NCBI RefSeq assembly: GCF_010389155.1
Contig: NC_057769.1
Location: forward strand, 18,414,735-18,478,734
Direction of reading: 5' to 3'
Source of the DNA: Erigeron canadensis
Taxonomy: Eukaryota > Streptophyta > Magnoliopsida > Asterales > Asteraceae
DNA length: 64,000 nucleotides
In this document: piece after piece, positions 45,988 through 56,394 of the stretch
How the letters are laid out: every line of letters begins with the position of its first letter
Position numbering within the stretch: position 1 is the first letter of the stretch
The notes under the pieces: model-generated
Seen by the model: only the letters and a program-made list of their open reading frames with translations
Databases searched by the model: none
What the model was told of the DNA's origin: nothing
Position numbers and translations under genes: made by a program

Positions 45988-46473
45988 CAAAGTCGTTCTA
46001 GGGTTTCTAGTTGCAAGATCGTCCCTCTGGACCAATTTCAGGGTCATCCTAGAATTCTAAAAGTCAAGATCGTCCTAGCTGTTAGTCTACAAGACCGTCC
46101 TAGTGAACCAAAACCAAGATCGTCCTAGTTGCTCAAGCCTAGATCGTTTTAGGTTTAGGTTAAATCAAGGTCGTCTCATGTTCCAAGGTTCAAGATTGTT
46201 TTAGTTTACAAGCCATCAAGATCGTCCCAAGTTGAGTTCAGAATCATCCTAGGTACCTATGCAAGGTCGTCCTAGGTATTCAAGGACCATGAACAAATAC
46301 AAGATCATTTCATGAACAAGTGTTTGAGTTAAACCAATCCAAAGGATCGATTACCCATTAAACGTACCAACAACAACACAACACCACACAAGATCGAACG
46401 AGCAAACTCATGGTGTCAATAGGATGCCCAGGACGATCTTGGGGACCAAGATCGTCCCACTGAGATCGTCCCA
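45988..46473 (-). repeat. GACGATCTT-type repeat array in gypsy D 3' LTR
   Basis: About a dozen copies of AAGATCGTCCTAG (plus strand), that is CTAGGACGATCTT in element sense, with variants. Spacing is irregular, 20-40 bp. At 46431-46457 a perfect hairpin has 12-bp arms GGACGATCTTGG and complement with a 3-nt loop. The array lies about 600-1050 bp downstream of the TATA box, so it should be transcribed. The matching array in the 5' LTR is at about 54524-55010. Confidence 0.88.
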
Positions 46474-47308
46474 CATACAAGACGGATTGAAACAAAAAAT
46501 GATCATAATACAAAGATCTAGATCGATTCCGGGACTTGTTAGAACATCAAACTAGCACATATATACATAATAACATTAACCATTAACACTTTTAACGATT
46601 TCAAGACCATCTATAACATGAACAAGGCGTGGCACATCAAGAACAAGTTTTCCCTCATTTTCAAAAATAGGTTTTGTAGATTAAAGCATGTTATGACCCA
46701 AATTTGTTCATAAAAATATTACTAAACACATTTAGACACAAACCCATTAACTATTAACACGTTTTTCATATCAAAATTGGACCAAATCATCAAGAACATA
46801 AACTTGAAAAAGTACACTTTTAATTTGATCATAAACTCAATTTGTTGTTGTTACCTGAAATTTGATGCTAGAAATATGTTTTGATTATCACAAGAAAGCT
46901 AAAAGTACCAATAATTTTGGTTTAACAACCCAAAATCAAAAGGTGATTTTTGTGTGTGTTTATGGTGGCTGCAAGTGTGTGTTTTAGAGAGAGAGAGGTG
47001 AGATGAAGAAGATGAAGGAATGAGTTTCTCTCTCTAAGTTCTTCTATTTATAGTTTTCCAATATTAAATGAACCTAATAAATGTAGGGACTATTTGTGAA
47101 TATTTTCGGACTAGAACTTTCATAAATACGATCGTTTACGACTCGAAACCTAGTATTTTATCATAATAAACCATAAACTCTTCTTATAATTCAAGGTTTA
47201 AGATCAAATTGACCTTCATGTGAGCACATATCTTAAGTCTAAAGCACGTCAAGAACTTAGATAAAATTTGTGGATTTTATTTACTACATTTCTAAGGTGG
47301 TTGTTACA

Positions 47309-47321
47309 TTCTCCCCTACTT
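47309..47321 (-). other. Polypurine tract of gypsy D
   Basis: In sense AAGTAGGGGAGAA immediately before the 3' LTR. Confidence 0.8.
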
Positions 47322-47548
47322 AAAGGAATTTCGTCCCGAAATTCAGATTACACTTCATGTTTCATGTTTCGATTGCACACCAAGTTTACAGGCATTTAGT
47401 TGCATGTTGAGTTTCAAGTATGTAATCACACACAAATAACAAGTAGCATGCTTCACATTGAGTTTCAAGTATCATATCGCATAGCAAGTGTCAAGTGTTA
47501 AGTTAGGAGCTAAGCTCTTAGGTTTTCTCACTAGTTTGAGGTATCAGG

Positions 47549-47931
47549 TTAAGCGAAAAGGTGTGGATACTTAAGCTTCATTTGGTCTTCTCGTTCCCAA
47601 GTGAATTTTGGGCCTCTACAAGAGTTCCAACGAACTTTCACAATGGTATACTTATGTCTTTTGAGCTTTTTGACTTCTCGTTCTAATATTTCGACGGGTT
47701 CTTCTCTGAAGCTTAGATTACTATCTACTCGTATCTCGTTTAAAGGAACATATGTTGTTTCATCGGCTAGACACTTCTTAAGGTTCAATACGTGGAAAAC
47801 ATCGTGTACGTTACTCAACTCTTAGGAAGTTTCAAACGGTAAGCTACTGCACCAATGCGTTCTACAATCTCAAACGGTCCAACATATCTTGGGGCTAGTT
47901 TCCCCCTCTTAATGAATCTGACTACGCCCTT
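47549..47931 (-). pseudogene. pol: Gypsy D integrase C-terminus and chromodomain-like end
   Basis: After the TAG at 47932-47934 (TGG to TAG likely, in L-K-V-S-P-stop-K-G) the frame gives R-F-I-K-R-G-K-L and P-R-Y-V-G-P-F-E. A 1-bp deletion near 47822 shifts it. The final ORF has V-H-D-V-F-H-V, F-R-E-E-P-V-E-I-L-E-R and I-V-K-V-R-W with F-T-W-E-R-E-D, ending Y-P-H-L-F-A. The latter is the chromodomain-type tail that chromoviruses use to direct integration. Confidence 0.87.
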
Positions 47932-50280
47932 CTAAGGCGAAACTTTAAGCATCACCCGATCACCAACCTGAAACTCTAAAGGTTTTCTTCGGTTGTCTGC
48001 ATATTTCTTTTGTCTGTCTCTTTCCTTCAGAAGGTTCTCCTTGATTTGAGCAACTCTTTCGGTAGTTTCGAGAATGATTTCTGGACCTATTAGTTGCATG
48101 TCTCCGACTTCGTGCCATGCAAGAGGGGATCGACATTTTCTTCCATACAAAACCTCAAAAGGTGGACACCCAATACTTGCATGATAACTGTTGTTATATG
48201 AGAATTCGACTAATGGGAGGTGAGTATCCCAACTTCCTCCAAAGTCTATGACACAGGCTCTTAGCATGTCTTCCAGTGTCTGAATCGTTCTCTCACTCTG
48301 TCCGTCTGTCTGCGGATGGTAGGCTGTGCTCATATCGATTCGCGTTCCCAAGGCTCGTTGCAACGATTTCCAAAATCCTGAGGTAAATCGACTATCCCTA
48401 TCACTAATGATCGATACTGGAACACCGTGTTTAGCTACAATCTCCTTAAGATATAGACGCGCATATTTCTCCATTGAGTAATCTTCACGTATTGGTATGA
48501 AATGCGCTGACTTGGTCAGTTGATCTACCACCACCCATATTGCATACTTACCACTACTCATTCTTGTTAACTTTGTGACAAAATCCATAGAAATCTTTTC
48601 CCATTTCCAACTGGGAAGCTCTGGTTGTGTTAACAGTCCTCCTGGCTTCTTATGTTCTGCCTTAACCTTCAAGCACGTTAGGCACTTGCTTACATAGACC
48701 GCCACATCGCTCTTCATTCCTGGCCACCAAAATAGGTCTCGCAAGTCTTGGTACATCTTATCTATCCCTGGATGGATAGAATATCTTGCTTTGTGGGCTT
48801 CGTCCATTATCAGCTTCCTTAGTCCTCCATACATCGGTATCCACAATCGATCACAAAAATACAATCCTCCATCATCTCTTTGAGCGCACTGTTCTATCAT
48901 ACCTCCCAATCCTTCTCTGTCAATATTCTCCTTCTTGTTTGCTTCTACTTGTGCCCCAATCACTCTATCTTTTAGACTGTTGTGCACAGTAATGCTCATG
49001 GCTCTAATTCGTCTTGGCCTAACTCTCTCCTTCCTACTCAAGGCGTCTGCTACTACATTTGCCTTTCTGGTGTGATATCGAATTTCACAATCGTAGTCGC
49101 TAAACAACTCTAGCCATCGTCTCTGGCGCATATTAAGATCTTTCTGAGTGAAGATATGTTGAAGGCTCTTATGATCTGTGTATATCACACTCTTTGTCCC
49201 GTACAGGTAGTGTCTCCAACATTTGTGTGCGAAAACGATAGCTCCCAACTCCAAATCATGTGTCGTGTAATTCTTATCATGAATCTTCAGTTGGTGAGAG
49301 GCATATGCAATAACCTTGCCTCGCTGCATCAGCACACATCCTAAGCCTTGACCCGACGCGTCGCAATAAACAATAAAATCTTCGATTCCTTCTGGAAAAC
49401 TTAAGACCGGTGCATTACATAACTTCTCCATCAAGATTCTGAAAGCTTCTTCTTGCTTCTCTCTCCAATCGAAACTTCTATCCTTGTGTGTCAACAATGT
49501 AAGTGGTCGTGCGATCCTTGAGAAGTTCTCGATAAATCGGTGGTAGTAGCCTGCTAAACCAAGAAACTGTCTGATCTCTGTCGGCGTCTCTGGCCTTCTC
49601 CAATTCTCTACTGCTTCTATCTTGCTGGGATCAACCTTTATTCCATCCTTGTCAACTACATGACCCAAAAACTTCACCTCTTCTAACCAAAATTCACATT
49701 TCGAGAATTTTCCGTACAACTTTTCAGCCCTCAGAAGTTCTAGGGCTTTTCTCAGGTGTACTTCATGCTCTTTCTTAGTCTTCGAGTAGATAAGGATATC
49801 GTCAATGAAAACAATGATGGACTGATCTAAATAGGGTTTGCATACGCGATTCATCAAATCCATGAAAACAGCAGGCGCATTTGTTAACCCAAATGGCATC
49901 ACCAAAAACTCAAAGTGTCCATATCTCGTGCTAAACGCTGTCTTTGGTACGTCTTCTTTACGGACTCTTAACTGGTGGTAACCTGAACGAAGATCGATCT
50001 TAGAGAAGTACTTGGCGCCTTGCAGTTGATCAAACAAATCGTCAATGCACGGTAAAGGATATCGATTCTTAACGGTTAACTTATTTAGCTCACGATAATC
50101 GATGCACATGCGAAAAGATCTGTCTTTCTTCTTAACAAATAGTACCGGTGCACCCCATGGTGAAGAACTTGGTCGAATGAAACCCTTGTCTTGTAGCTCT
50201 TGTAACTGTGTCGCGAGTTCTTGCATTTCAGAATGAGCTAAACGGTATGGTGCCTTTGCTACTAGTGTTGCATTCGGCAA
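47932..50280 (-). pseudogene. pol: Gypsy D RT, RNase H and integrase
   Basis: 782 codons open. [39 protein letters not shown], catalytic F-I-D-D near 49795-49808. RNase [33 protein letters not shown]. Integrase: zinc domain with H-P-G-I-D-K and [30 protein letters not shown]. All catalytic residues are visible. It is preceded by an in-frame TGA at 50305-50307 and ended by a TAG at 47932-47934. Confidence 0.94.
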
Positions 50281-50304
50281 GAGATCAATTCGGAATTCAA
50301 CCTG

Positions 50305-50890
50305 TCAAGACGGAGGCAATCCCTGAACATCATCAGGAAATACACTGGGAAAATCACAAACTATTGGGATATCGGCCAGTTTGATTACTTCGGTTTCTGT
50401 GCTCATTAGGATTCGTTTGTGTGACTCGGGTCGTTCACCTTGGATTTCTAGTACGTCTCCCCCACTTAAGGGTATTCTAAGGATTTTTGCGCGACATACA
50501 ATGGTAGCATCTACCAGGGATAACCAATCCATCCCCACTATTACATCAAAGCTACCCATTTCAAATGGGACTAAGTCTATATAGTATGAATGAGTATCAA
50601 GTGTTAACACACATTTAGGCACAATTTGGTCAAGTTTAGAGATTCCACCACTAGCTACCTCTATTTCATAACATGCATGAGTACGAATGGGTCTCACGTT
50701 AATAGTGCACACAAAGTGGAGATAAAGCTGTAGTCGGCACCCGAATCGAATAACACAGTAGCTAGATTATTGTTTAAGAGAAATGTACCCGTGACAACGT
50801 TCGGATCATTAGCGGCTTCCACAGCATTCAAGCAAAGACTCGGCCCCTAGCCTGCTGGGCTTGGTTAGCTCTTGGTGGATTTGGTGTTGC
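50305..50890 (-). pseudogene. Gypsy D aspartic protease
   Basis: The segment before 50712 encodes F-D-S-G-A-D-Y-S-F-I-S (the protease active site) at about 50725-50760. It is followed by the open part ending L-P-P-S at 50305, with V-I-V-G-M-D-W-L-S, the second conserved block. A 1-bp deletion near 50835 (in R-V-F-A-L-N-A) separates it from gag, and a TGA at 50305-50307 (CGA to TGA likely, in P-P-S-stop-Q-V-E-F) separates it from RT. Confidence 0.85.
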
Positions 50891-50905
50891 GGTCTGCAAT
50901 GGATT

Positions 50906-52276
50906 CTAATTGGCTGCGGCTGGGGCGGGTCGCCTAACAATTCTTGGGCAAGCATTGCGGTAGTGCTCAGTGCTGCCACACTCATAACAAGCTCTTGGAT
51001 TAACTGGAGGATTTCTAATGTTTCTTGGTGCGACATTCAGTGGTGCTGCTGGGATTCTAGCTACTCTGCAATCTCTAGACAAGTGCCCAAGTTTCTGACA
51101 GTTCTGACAAAATCGACATGGCATTGTTGTTGGATGATGATAAGTACAAGTAGCACACTGAGGAGAATGGCCAACATACGCCCTCTGTCCTGACTCAACT
51201 GCTGCAAACACCTTTCCAACTCTGACTCTCTTGTCAGCTCTGAAATCTCTCCTCTTACTGGTTTCACCAGAGTCTCTCTTCTTCTCTGCAAACTTAGACA
51301 ATGTTCCAGCCCTAACCAAGTCGTCAGTCATAGCACTGGTCCTTCGTATGGCTTCTTCAATTGAGTAAGGAGGAATGCCAGTCATAGTGTTACGGATCTG
51401 AGGAATGAGACCATAAATGTATCTTTCAATCAGCTTCGACTCGGAAGTCACCAAGTGAGGTACCAATCTAGCCAACTCTTGAAACTTGCTAGTATACTCT
51501 GCATGACCGGATCCCACCATGGTGTGGTGCCAAAACTCTTGCTCAATCTTCTGCATCTCATTCAGCGGGCAAAAACGGTTCCTCATCATCTCCTTAAACT
51601 GATCCCATGGTGTTTCCAAAGTAGCAGTTCTTCCACGGGCTCTTAGCAAAGTATTCCACCATGACAATACATCATCTGTAAATGAACCTCCAGTGAATCT
51701 TACCCTCTGATGAGATGGACATTCACTTATGTCCATGACTATTTCCAATTTCTCCAACCACTTCATAAACACGCCTGCCCCTCCTTTTCCATTATAATCT
51801 GGTGGACCACACTTCTTAAACTCGGTGTAACTGCAACCTCTTCTCTCCACAGCATACTCATCATTCCTGGGAAACCTTCTACGTCCAGGGCCCACATACA
51901 CACTTTCCCCAACAAACTCCACTTCGGGGTCAAAAATTTCTGGTTCTTGATTCACTTGTTGCGGCACAACTCTTACTGGTTCAGCTTCAACTTCAGGTGC
52001 TCTTTGGTTCTGATTCGGAACTGCACCCATTGCGGCAGTCACTTGTTCGATAATAGTAGGCATTGAAGCCGCCAACTATTCAGCAATGATAGTGGCCAAA
52101 TCAGGGTTCTCAACGTGACCCATGCCATCACCACGGCCACCACGACCTCTACCACGACCTCTTCCTTGCTGACCTCCATGACCTCCTCTCGGGTTTCCAC
52201 GACCACCTCCAGGGTTACCACGACCAACACCATTATCTTGAACTTCGACATTCGGGTTTGCTCTTGTTCGCACCAT
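50906..52276 (-). pseudogene. gag: Gypsy D gag
   Basis: ATG at 52274-52276. The N-terminal 60 residues are Gly/Arg-rich (G-R-G-R-G-R-G-G-R-G). A TAG at 52076-52078 interrupts, then the frame is open for 389 codons. Retrotrans_gag core: C-G-P-P-D-Y-N-G, F-M-K-W-L-E-K-L-E, V-L-S-W-W-N. The knuckle region follows: C-A-T-C-x3-H, C-Q-N-C-Q-K-L-G-H-L-S-R-D-C and C-Y-E-C-G-S-T-E-H-Y-R-N-A-C, the same three-part arrangement as in chromovirus F. It ends at a stop just before the protease. Confidence 0.92.
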
Positions 52277-53180
52277 TTTCCTATATTATGAAAAGATGGG
52301 ATCGGCATTAGAATGAGGAAATAGTCGTTCGTGACGTCATTCACGCACTCTCAAACACACTCGTGTTAGTTTTCTAGAATCCTATTCATTTATACTTCCA
52401 TTATCGCATGTAACTCAAGAAATCAAGTATTACGTCTGAAGGTGAGCATTATCATCAATGTCAATCATACAGTACAAAGTAACATTACAATAAGATATTC
52501 AATTCATGAAGGATAGTCCGCAAGATGGATAATATAACCATTTCAACTTAAATTTAATTCTTAAATCCAATTAACTTTTGACAGCCAAAATGCGGTCCGG
52601 ATCTAACACCTACATCCGTTGCACTAGCGGTGTATGTATACAGGGTTTACCAGCGGCTAACCCTCCACACCTCTAGCACATCTAATGCAAGGTCGGTTCA
52701 TGGTACTGATATGCTCCCTAGGTATTGGCAAAGGTATGTATACAGGGTGTACCAGCGGCTAACCCTCCACCCGACCAACACCTATTGAACATGCCAGAGT
52801 TACTACCACGCTCTAACCAACTTAGGCACGATCCATGTTGCCATCAAGTCCATAGAAAATATACCACACGCGAAAAGTTGATCAGGCTTTTATGTGATGA
52901 TATATCTCCGTACTTCCTTGCTAACAACACATCATTTCGCTAACTTATTATCATTATTTAAATTTAATCACATCTCCTAGTTCGAATACAAATAACATGA
53001 GTACACGTGGCAAGGTAGCATGGTTCTAAGGTCTGCGCATGAATGAATACAATAGCATGAATATCGCAGATATAGATAAGATCCATAGAGATTGAATGCA
53101 CACATAATTCCTATCATGCATGCTAAGTGCGGTTCCTAAGTTATAGTCTAGGCAAATCCACCTAATTCACTATAACCACG
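52277..53180 (-). other. Gypsy D leader with a 37-bp direct repeat
   Basis: About 0.9 kb between PBS and gag without a coding domain. A 37-bp repeat at 52632-52668 and 52734-52770, 102 bp apart, has one mismatch and starts with TATGTATACA. No upstream ORF like that of element F is seen. Confidence 0.75.
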
Positions 53181-53192
53181 GCTCTGATACCA
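53181..53192 (-). other. Primer-binding site of gypsy D
   Basis: In sense TGGTATCAGAGC, a perfect match to the usual initiator-Met PBS, three bases after the LTR end. Confidence 0.92.
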
Positions 53193-53195
53193 ATC

Positions 53196-55845
53196 TATAA
53201 CACCCCGGCAGCAGCGGAAAACTCGGGATGTAAGATAAAGCACACGCGCACATGGATGTTACATAGGAATACTAAATGAGTGCATACATTAAGCATAAAT
53301 AGTCAATTTCATAGCCAAACAAGCATAATAGTAGTCATCACACACAAGTTAAATCAAGCATTCAAATAGAGATGAGATAAGTTCCCACGCAGGGGGAAAG
53401 GTTAGGCATATTGCCATCAAGCATAAACAAGAGCATGCAAACTTCAAAACCTAGCCACGATTAAGCCAGCAGTCTGCTAAAAGTCCCATACTACCAATCC
53501 TAGCCACGATTTGCTTGATTACCTGAAAGGAATACTTAAACGTGTCAACACAAAGGTTGGTGAGTTCGTAGGTTTGAGTACATAAACAAGTTGTATAAAT
53601 ATGTTTTATGCCGTCGATAGAATGTTGAGAATAAAGTAGTATGATGTGGCTAGAGACTAACTTTGCACATGAGTATGTGTTTGAGTATAAACATGCACTT
53701 ACGGTTCCAGGCTAGCATATATTAATCGTGCACACACAGTCATCAACATGACCGGCAAGTATATCAGTCGAGCACTCACAGTCATAAACATGACCGGCTA
53801 ATATGTATCAAGTGAGCACTCACAGTCATCAATATCACCAGCTAATATGTATCAATCGAGCACTCACAGTCATCAACATGACCGGCTAATATGTCACAAA
53901 GTAGTCAAACAACCATAGAATAATAAAATAGTTACGCCATATAAAAGCTTGTGTAGTTTACAAGCATAGAGAATGAGCACAGATATAAGTAAGATATATC
54001 TATTTGAATCCAAGTATGTCTTGATGTCAACCTGATCACAAGTCATTGAACATAGATGAATACATGTATTAGTTATTGTGATTAATCATTCACTGAGTTG
54101 TCCTCGATAAACTGATGATTTGGTCCTTAGAAGATTCTTTGAACATCTTGACTCAAAAGTGTTTCAAAAGAACTTTAAATACATGAACCGGACTCGAAAT
54201 GAACGTCTTTGAACTCACACATAAGTACTTATTGTAATAATGAGTTGTATGTGCCTTTAATAATGATTCTTTAACCTTATGAACTTGATTTAGTTACTTA
54301 TAGAACTTGTACTTTAGTAATTTTGGTTGAACATGTCCTAAGCGTACTCAATTTGGGTTTGCACTTTGTACGTTGTTTTAGATCGACTCATGAACTAGCT
54401 CGATGTTAATAAGTAGCCTTTGATGTGTTTAATCGAATGATAATGATGTTATGAACTTGGTTTGGTGTTAAATGATCAAGTGCGGTATGATAAAGAACAA
54501 GTACATGTTGTTTTGTGATTGCACAAAGTCGTTCTAGGGTTTCTAGTTGCAAGATCGTCCCTTTGGACCAATTTCAGGATCGTCCTAGGATTCTAGGAGT
54601 CAAGATCGTCCTAGCTGTTAGTCTACAAGACCGTCCTAGTGAACCAAAACCAAGATCGTCCTAGTTGCTCAAGCCTAGATCGTTTTAGGTTTAGGTTAAA
54701 TCAAGGTCGTCTCATGTTCCAAGGTTCAAGATTGTTTTAGTTTACAAGCCATCAAGATCGTCCCAAGTTGAGTTCAGAATCGTCCTAGGTACCTATGCAA
54801 GGTCGTCCTAGGTATTCAAGGACCATGAACAAATACAAGATCATTTCATGAACAAGTGTTTGAGCTAAACCAATCCAAAGGATCAATTACCCATTAAACG
54901 TACCAACAACAACACAACACCACACAAGATCGAACGAGTAAACTCATGGTGTTAATAGGTTGCCCAGGACGATCTTGGGGACCAAGATCGTCCCACTGAG
55001 ATCATCCCACATACAAGACGGGCTGAAACAACAAATGATCATAATACGAAGGTCTAGATCGATTCCGGGACTTGTTAGAACATCAAACTAGCACATATAT
55101 ACATAATAACATTAACCAGTAACACTTTTAACGATTTCAAGACCATCTATAACATGAACAAGACGTGGCACATCAAGAACAAGTTTTCCCTCATTTTCAA
55201 TAATGGGTTTTGTAGATTAAAGCATGTTATGACCCAAATTTGTTCATAAAAATGTTACTAAACACATTTAGACACAAACCCATTAACTATTAACACGTTT
55301 TTCATATCAAAATTGGACCAAATCATCAAGAACATAAACTTGAAAAAGTACACTATTAATTTGATCAAAAACTCAAAATTTGTTGTTGTTACCTGAAATT
55401 TGATGCTAGAAATATGTTTTGATTATCACAAGGAAGCAAAAAGTACCAATAATTTTGGTTTAACAACCCAAAATCAAAAGGTGATTTTTGTGTGTGTTTA
55501 TGGTGGCTGCAAGTGTGTGTTTTAGAGAGAGAGAGGTGAGATGAAGGAGATGAAGGAATGAGTTTCTCTCTTTAAGTTCTTCTATTTATAGTTTTCCAAT
55601 ATTAACTGAACCTAATAAATGTAGGGACTATTTGTGAATATTTTCGGACTAGAACTTTCATAAATACGATCGTTTACGACTCGAAACCTAGTATTTTATC
55701 ATAATAAACCATAAACTCGTCTTATTTTTTAGGTTTAAGATCAAATTGACCTTCATGTGAGCACATATCTTAAGTCTAAAGCACGTCAAGAACTTAGATA
55801 AAATTGGTGGATTTTATTTACTACATTTCTAGAGCGGTTGTTACA
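53196..55845 (-). repeat. 5' LTR of gypsy D (2650 bp)
   Basis: Collinear with 44602-47308. On the plus strand it begins TATAACACC rather than TGTAACACC, so the terminal TG/CA pair is damaged at this end (G to A). The TATA box is at about 55583-55590 (minus). The repeat arrays are at about 53737-53900 and 54524-55010. Differences include a loss of about 75 bp flanked by GTAGT repeats near 53950, and small insertions. Confidence 0.93.
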
Positions 55846-55850
55846 TATAA

Positions 55851-56394
55851 TGTTTGCAACATGTATGTGTGCTAGGTATCAAGCTGCTCTAACTGAGTTA
55901 CATTTTCAAGCTGTGAAACGAATATTTCGTTATCTGAAGGGTACACCCAATTTAGGTCTCTGGTATCCAAGGGATACTGGATTCAATCTAACTGCCTATT
56001 CAGATGCAGATCATGCAGGTTGTAAGCTTGATCGCAAGAGCACTTCCGGTACTTCCAAGAAACAGAATTGTGTTTCACTATCAACAGCTGAAGCTGAATA
56101 TGTGGCTGCGGCTAGTTGTTGTGCTCAAGTGTTATGGATGAAGACGCAGCTAACTGATTATGGTCTGAAATATGATCATATCCCTATATATTGTGACTCT
56201 CAAAGTGCCATTGCTATTGCAGTCAACTCAGTAAACCACTCTCGATCAATATAAGATCATATTGAGAAAGGTGACATTGAGCTCTACTTTGTGGGCACTG
56301 ACTATCAGCTTGCAGATTTGTTCCCCAAACCATTGGACGAAAAGAGGTTTAACTTTCTAATCTCCAAGCTTGGCATGTTAAATCTTGAAACTTA
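55851..56394 (+). pseudogene. pol: Copia C RNase H and end of pol
   Basis: Directly continues the RT frame after gypsy D. Motifs: Y-S-D-A-D-H-A-G (catalytic Asp), S-T-A-E-A-E-Y-V-A-A (Glu), C-D-S-Q-S-A-I-A-I-A (Asp) and the terminal A-D-L-F-P-K-P-L-D. A TAA near 56252 interrupts the last third. The protein ends L-N-L-E-T at about 56394. Confidence 0.9.

Larger units (their letters stand above)
44602..47308 (-). repeat. 3' LTR of gypsy D (2707 bp)
   Basis: On the plus strand TGTAACACCCC to GTTGTTACA. A minus-strand TATA box (TATAAATA) lies at 47045-47052. Two repeat arrays lie downstream of it in sense: the GACGATCTT-type array (45988-46473) and a tandem array of about 44-bp units (45122-45285). 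Compared with the 5' LTR it keeps a segment of about 75 bp (about 45350-45420) that the other has lost. Confidence 0.93.
44602..55845 (-). mobile_element. Gypsy D (Tekay/Del-like chromovirus), minus strand, nested in copia C
   Basis: Minus-strand order: 5' LTR (55845 to 53196), PBS (53192 to 53181), leader, gag, protease, RT, RNase H, integrase, chromodomain-like end, polypurine tract (47321 to 47309), 3' LTR (47308 to 44602). Several stops and 1-bp deletions disable it. It is younger than copia C because it sits inside C pol with its own target duplication. Confidence 0.95.
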
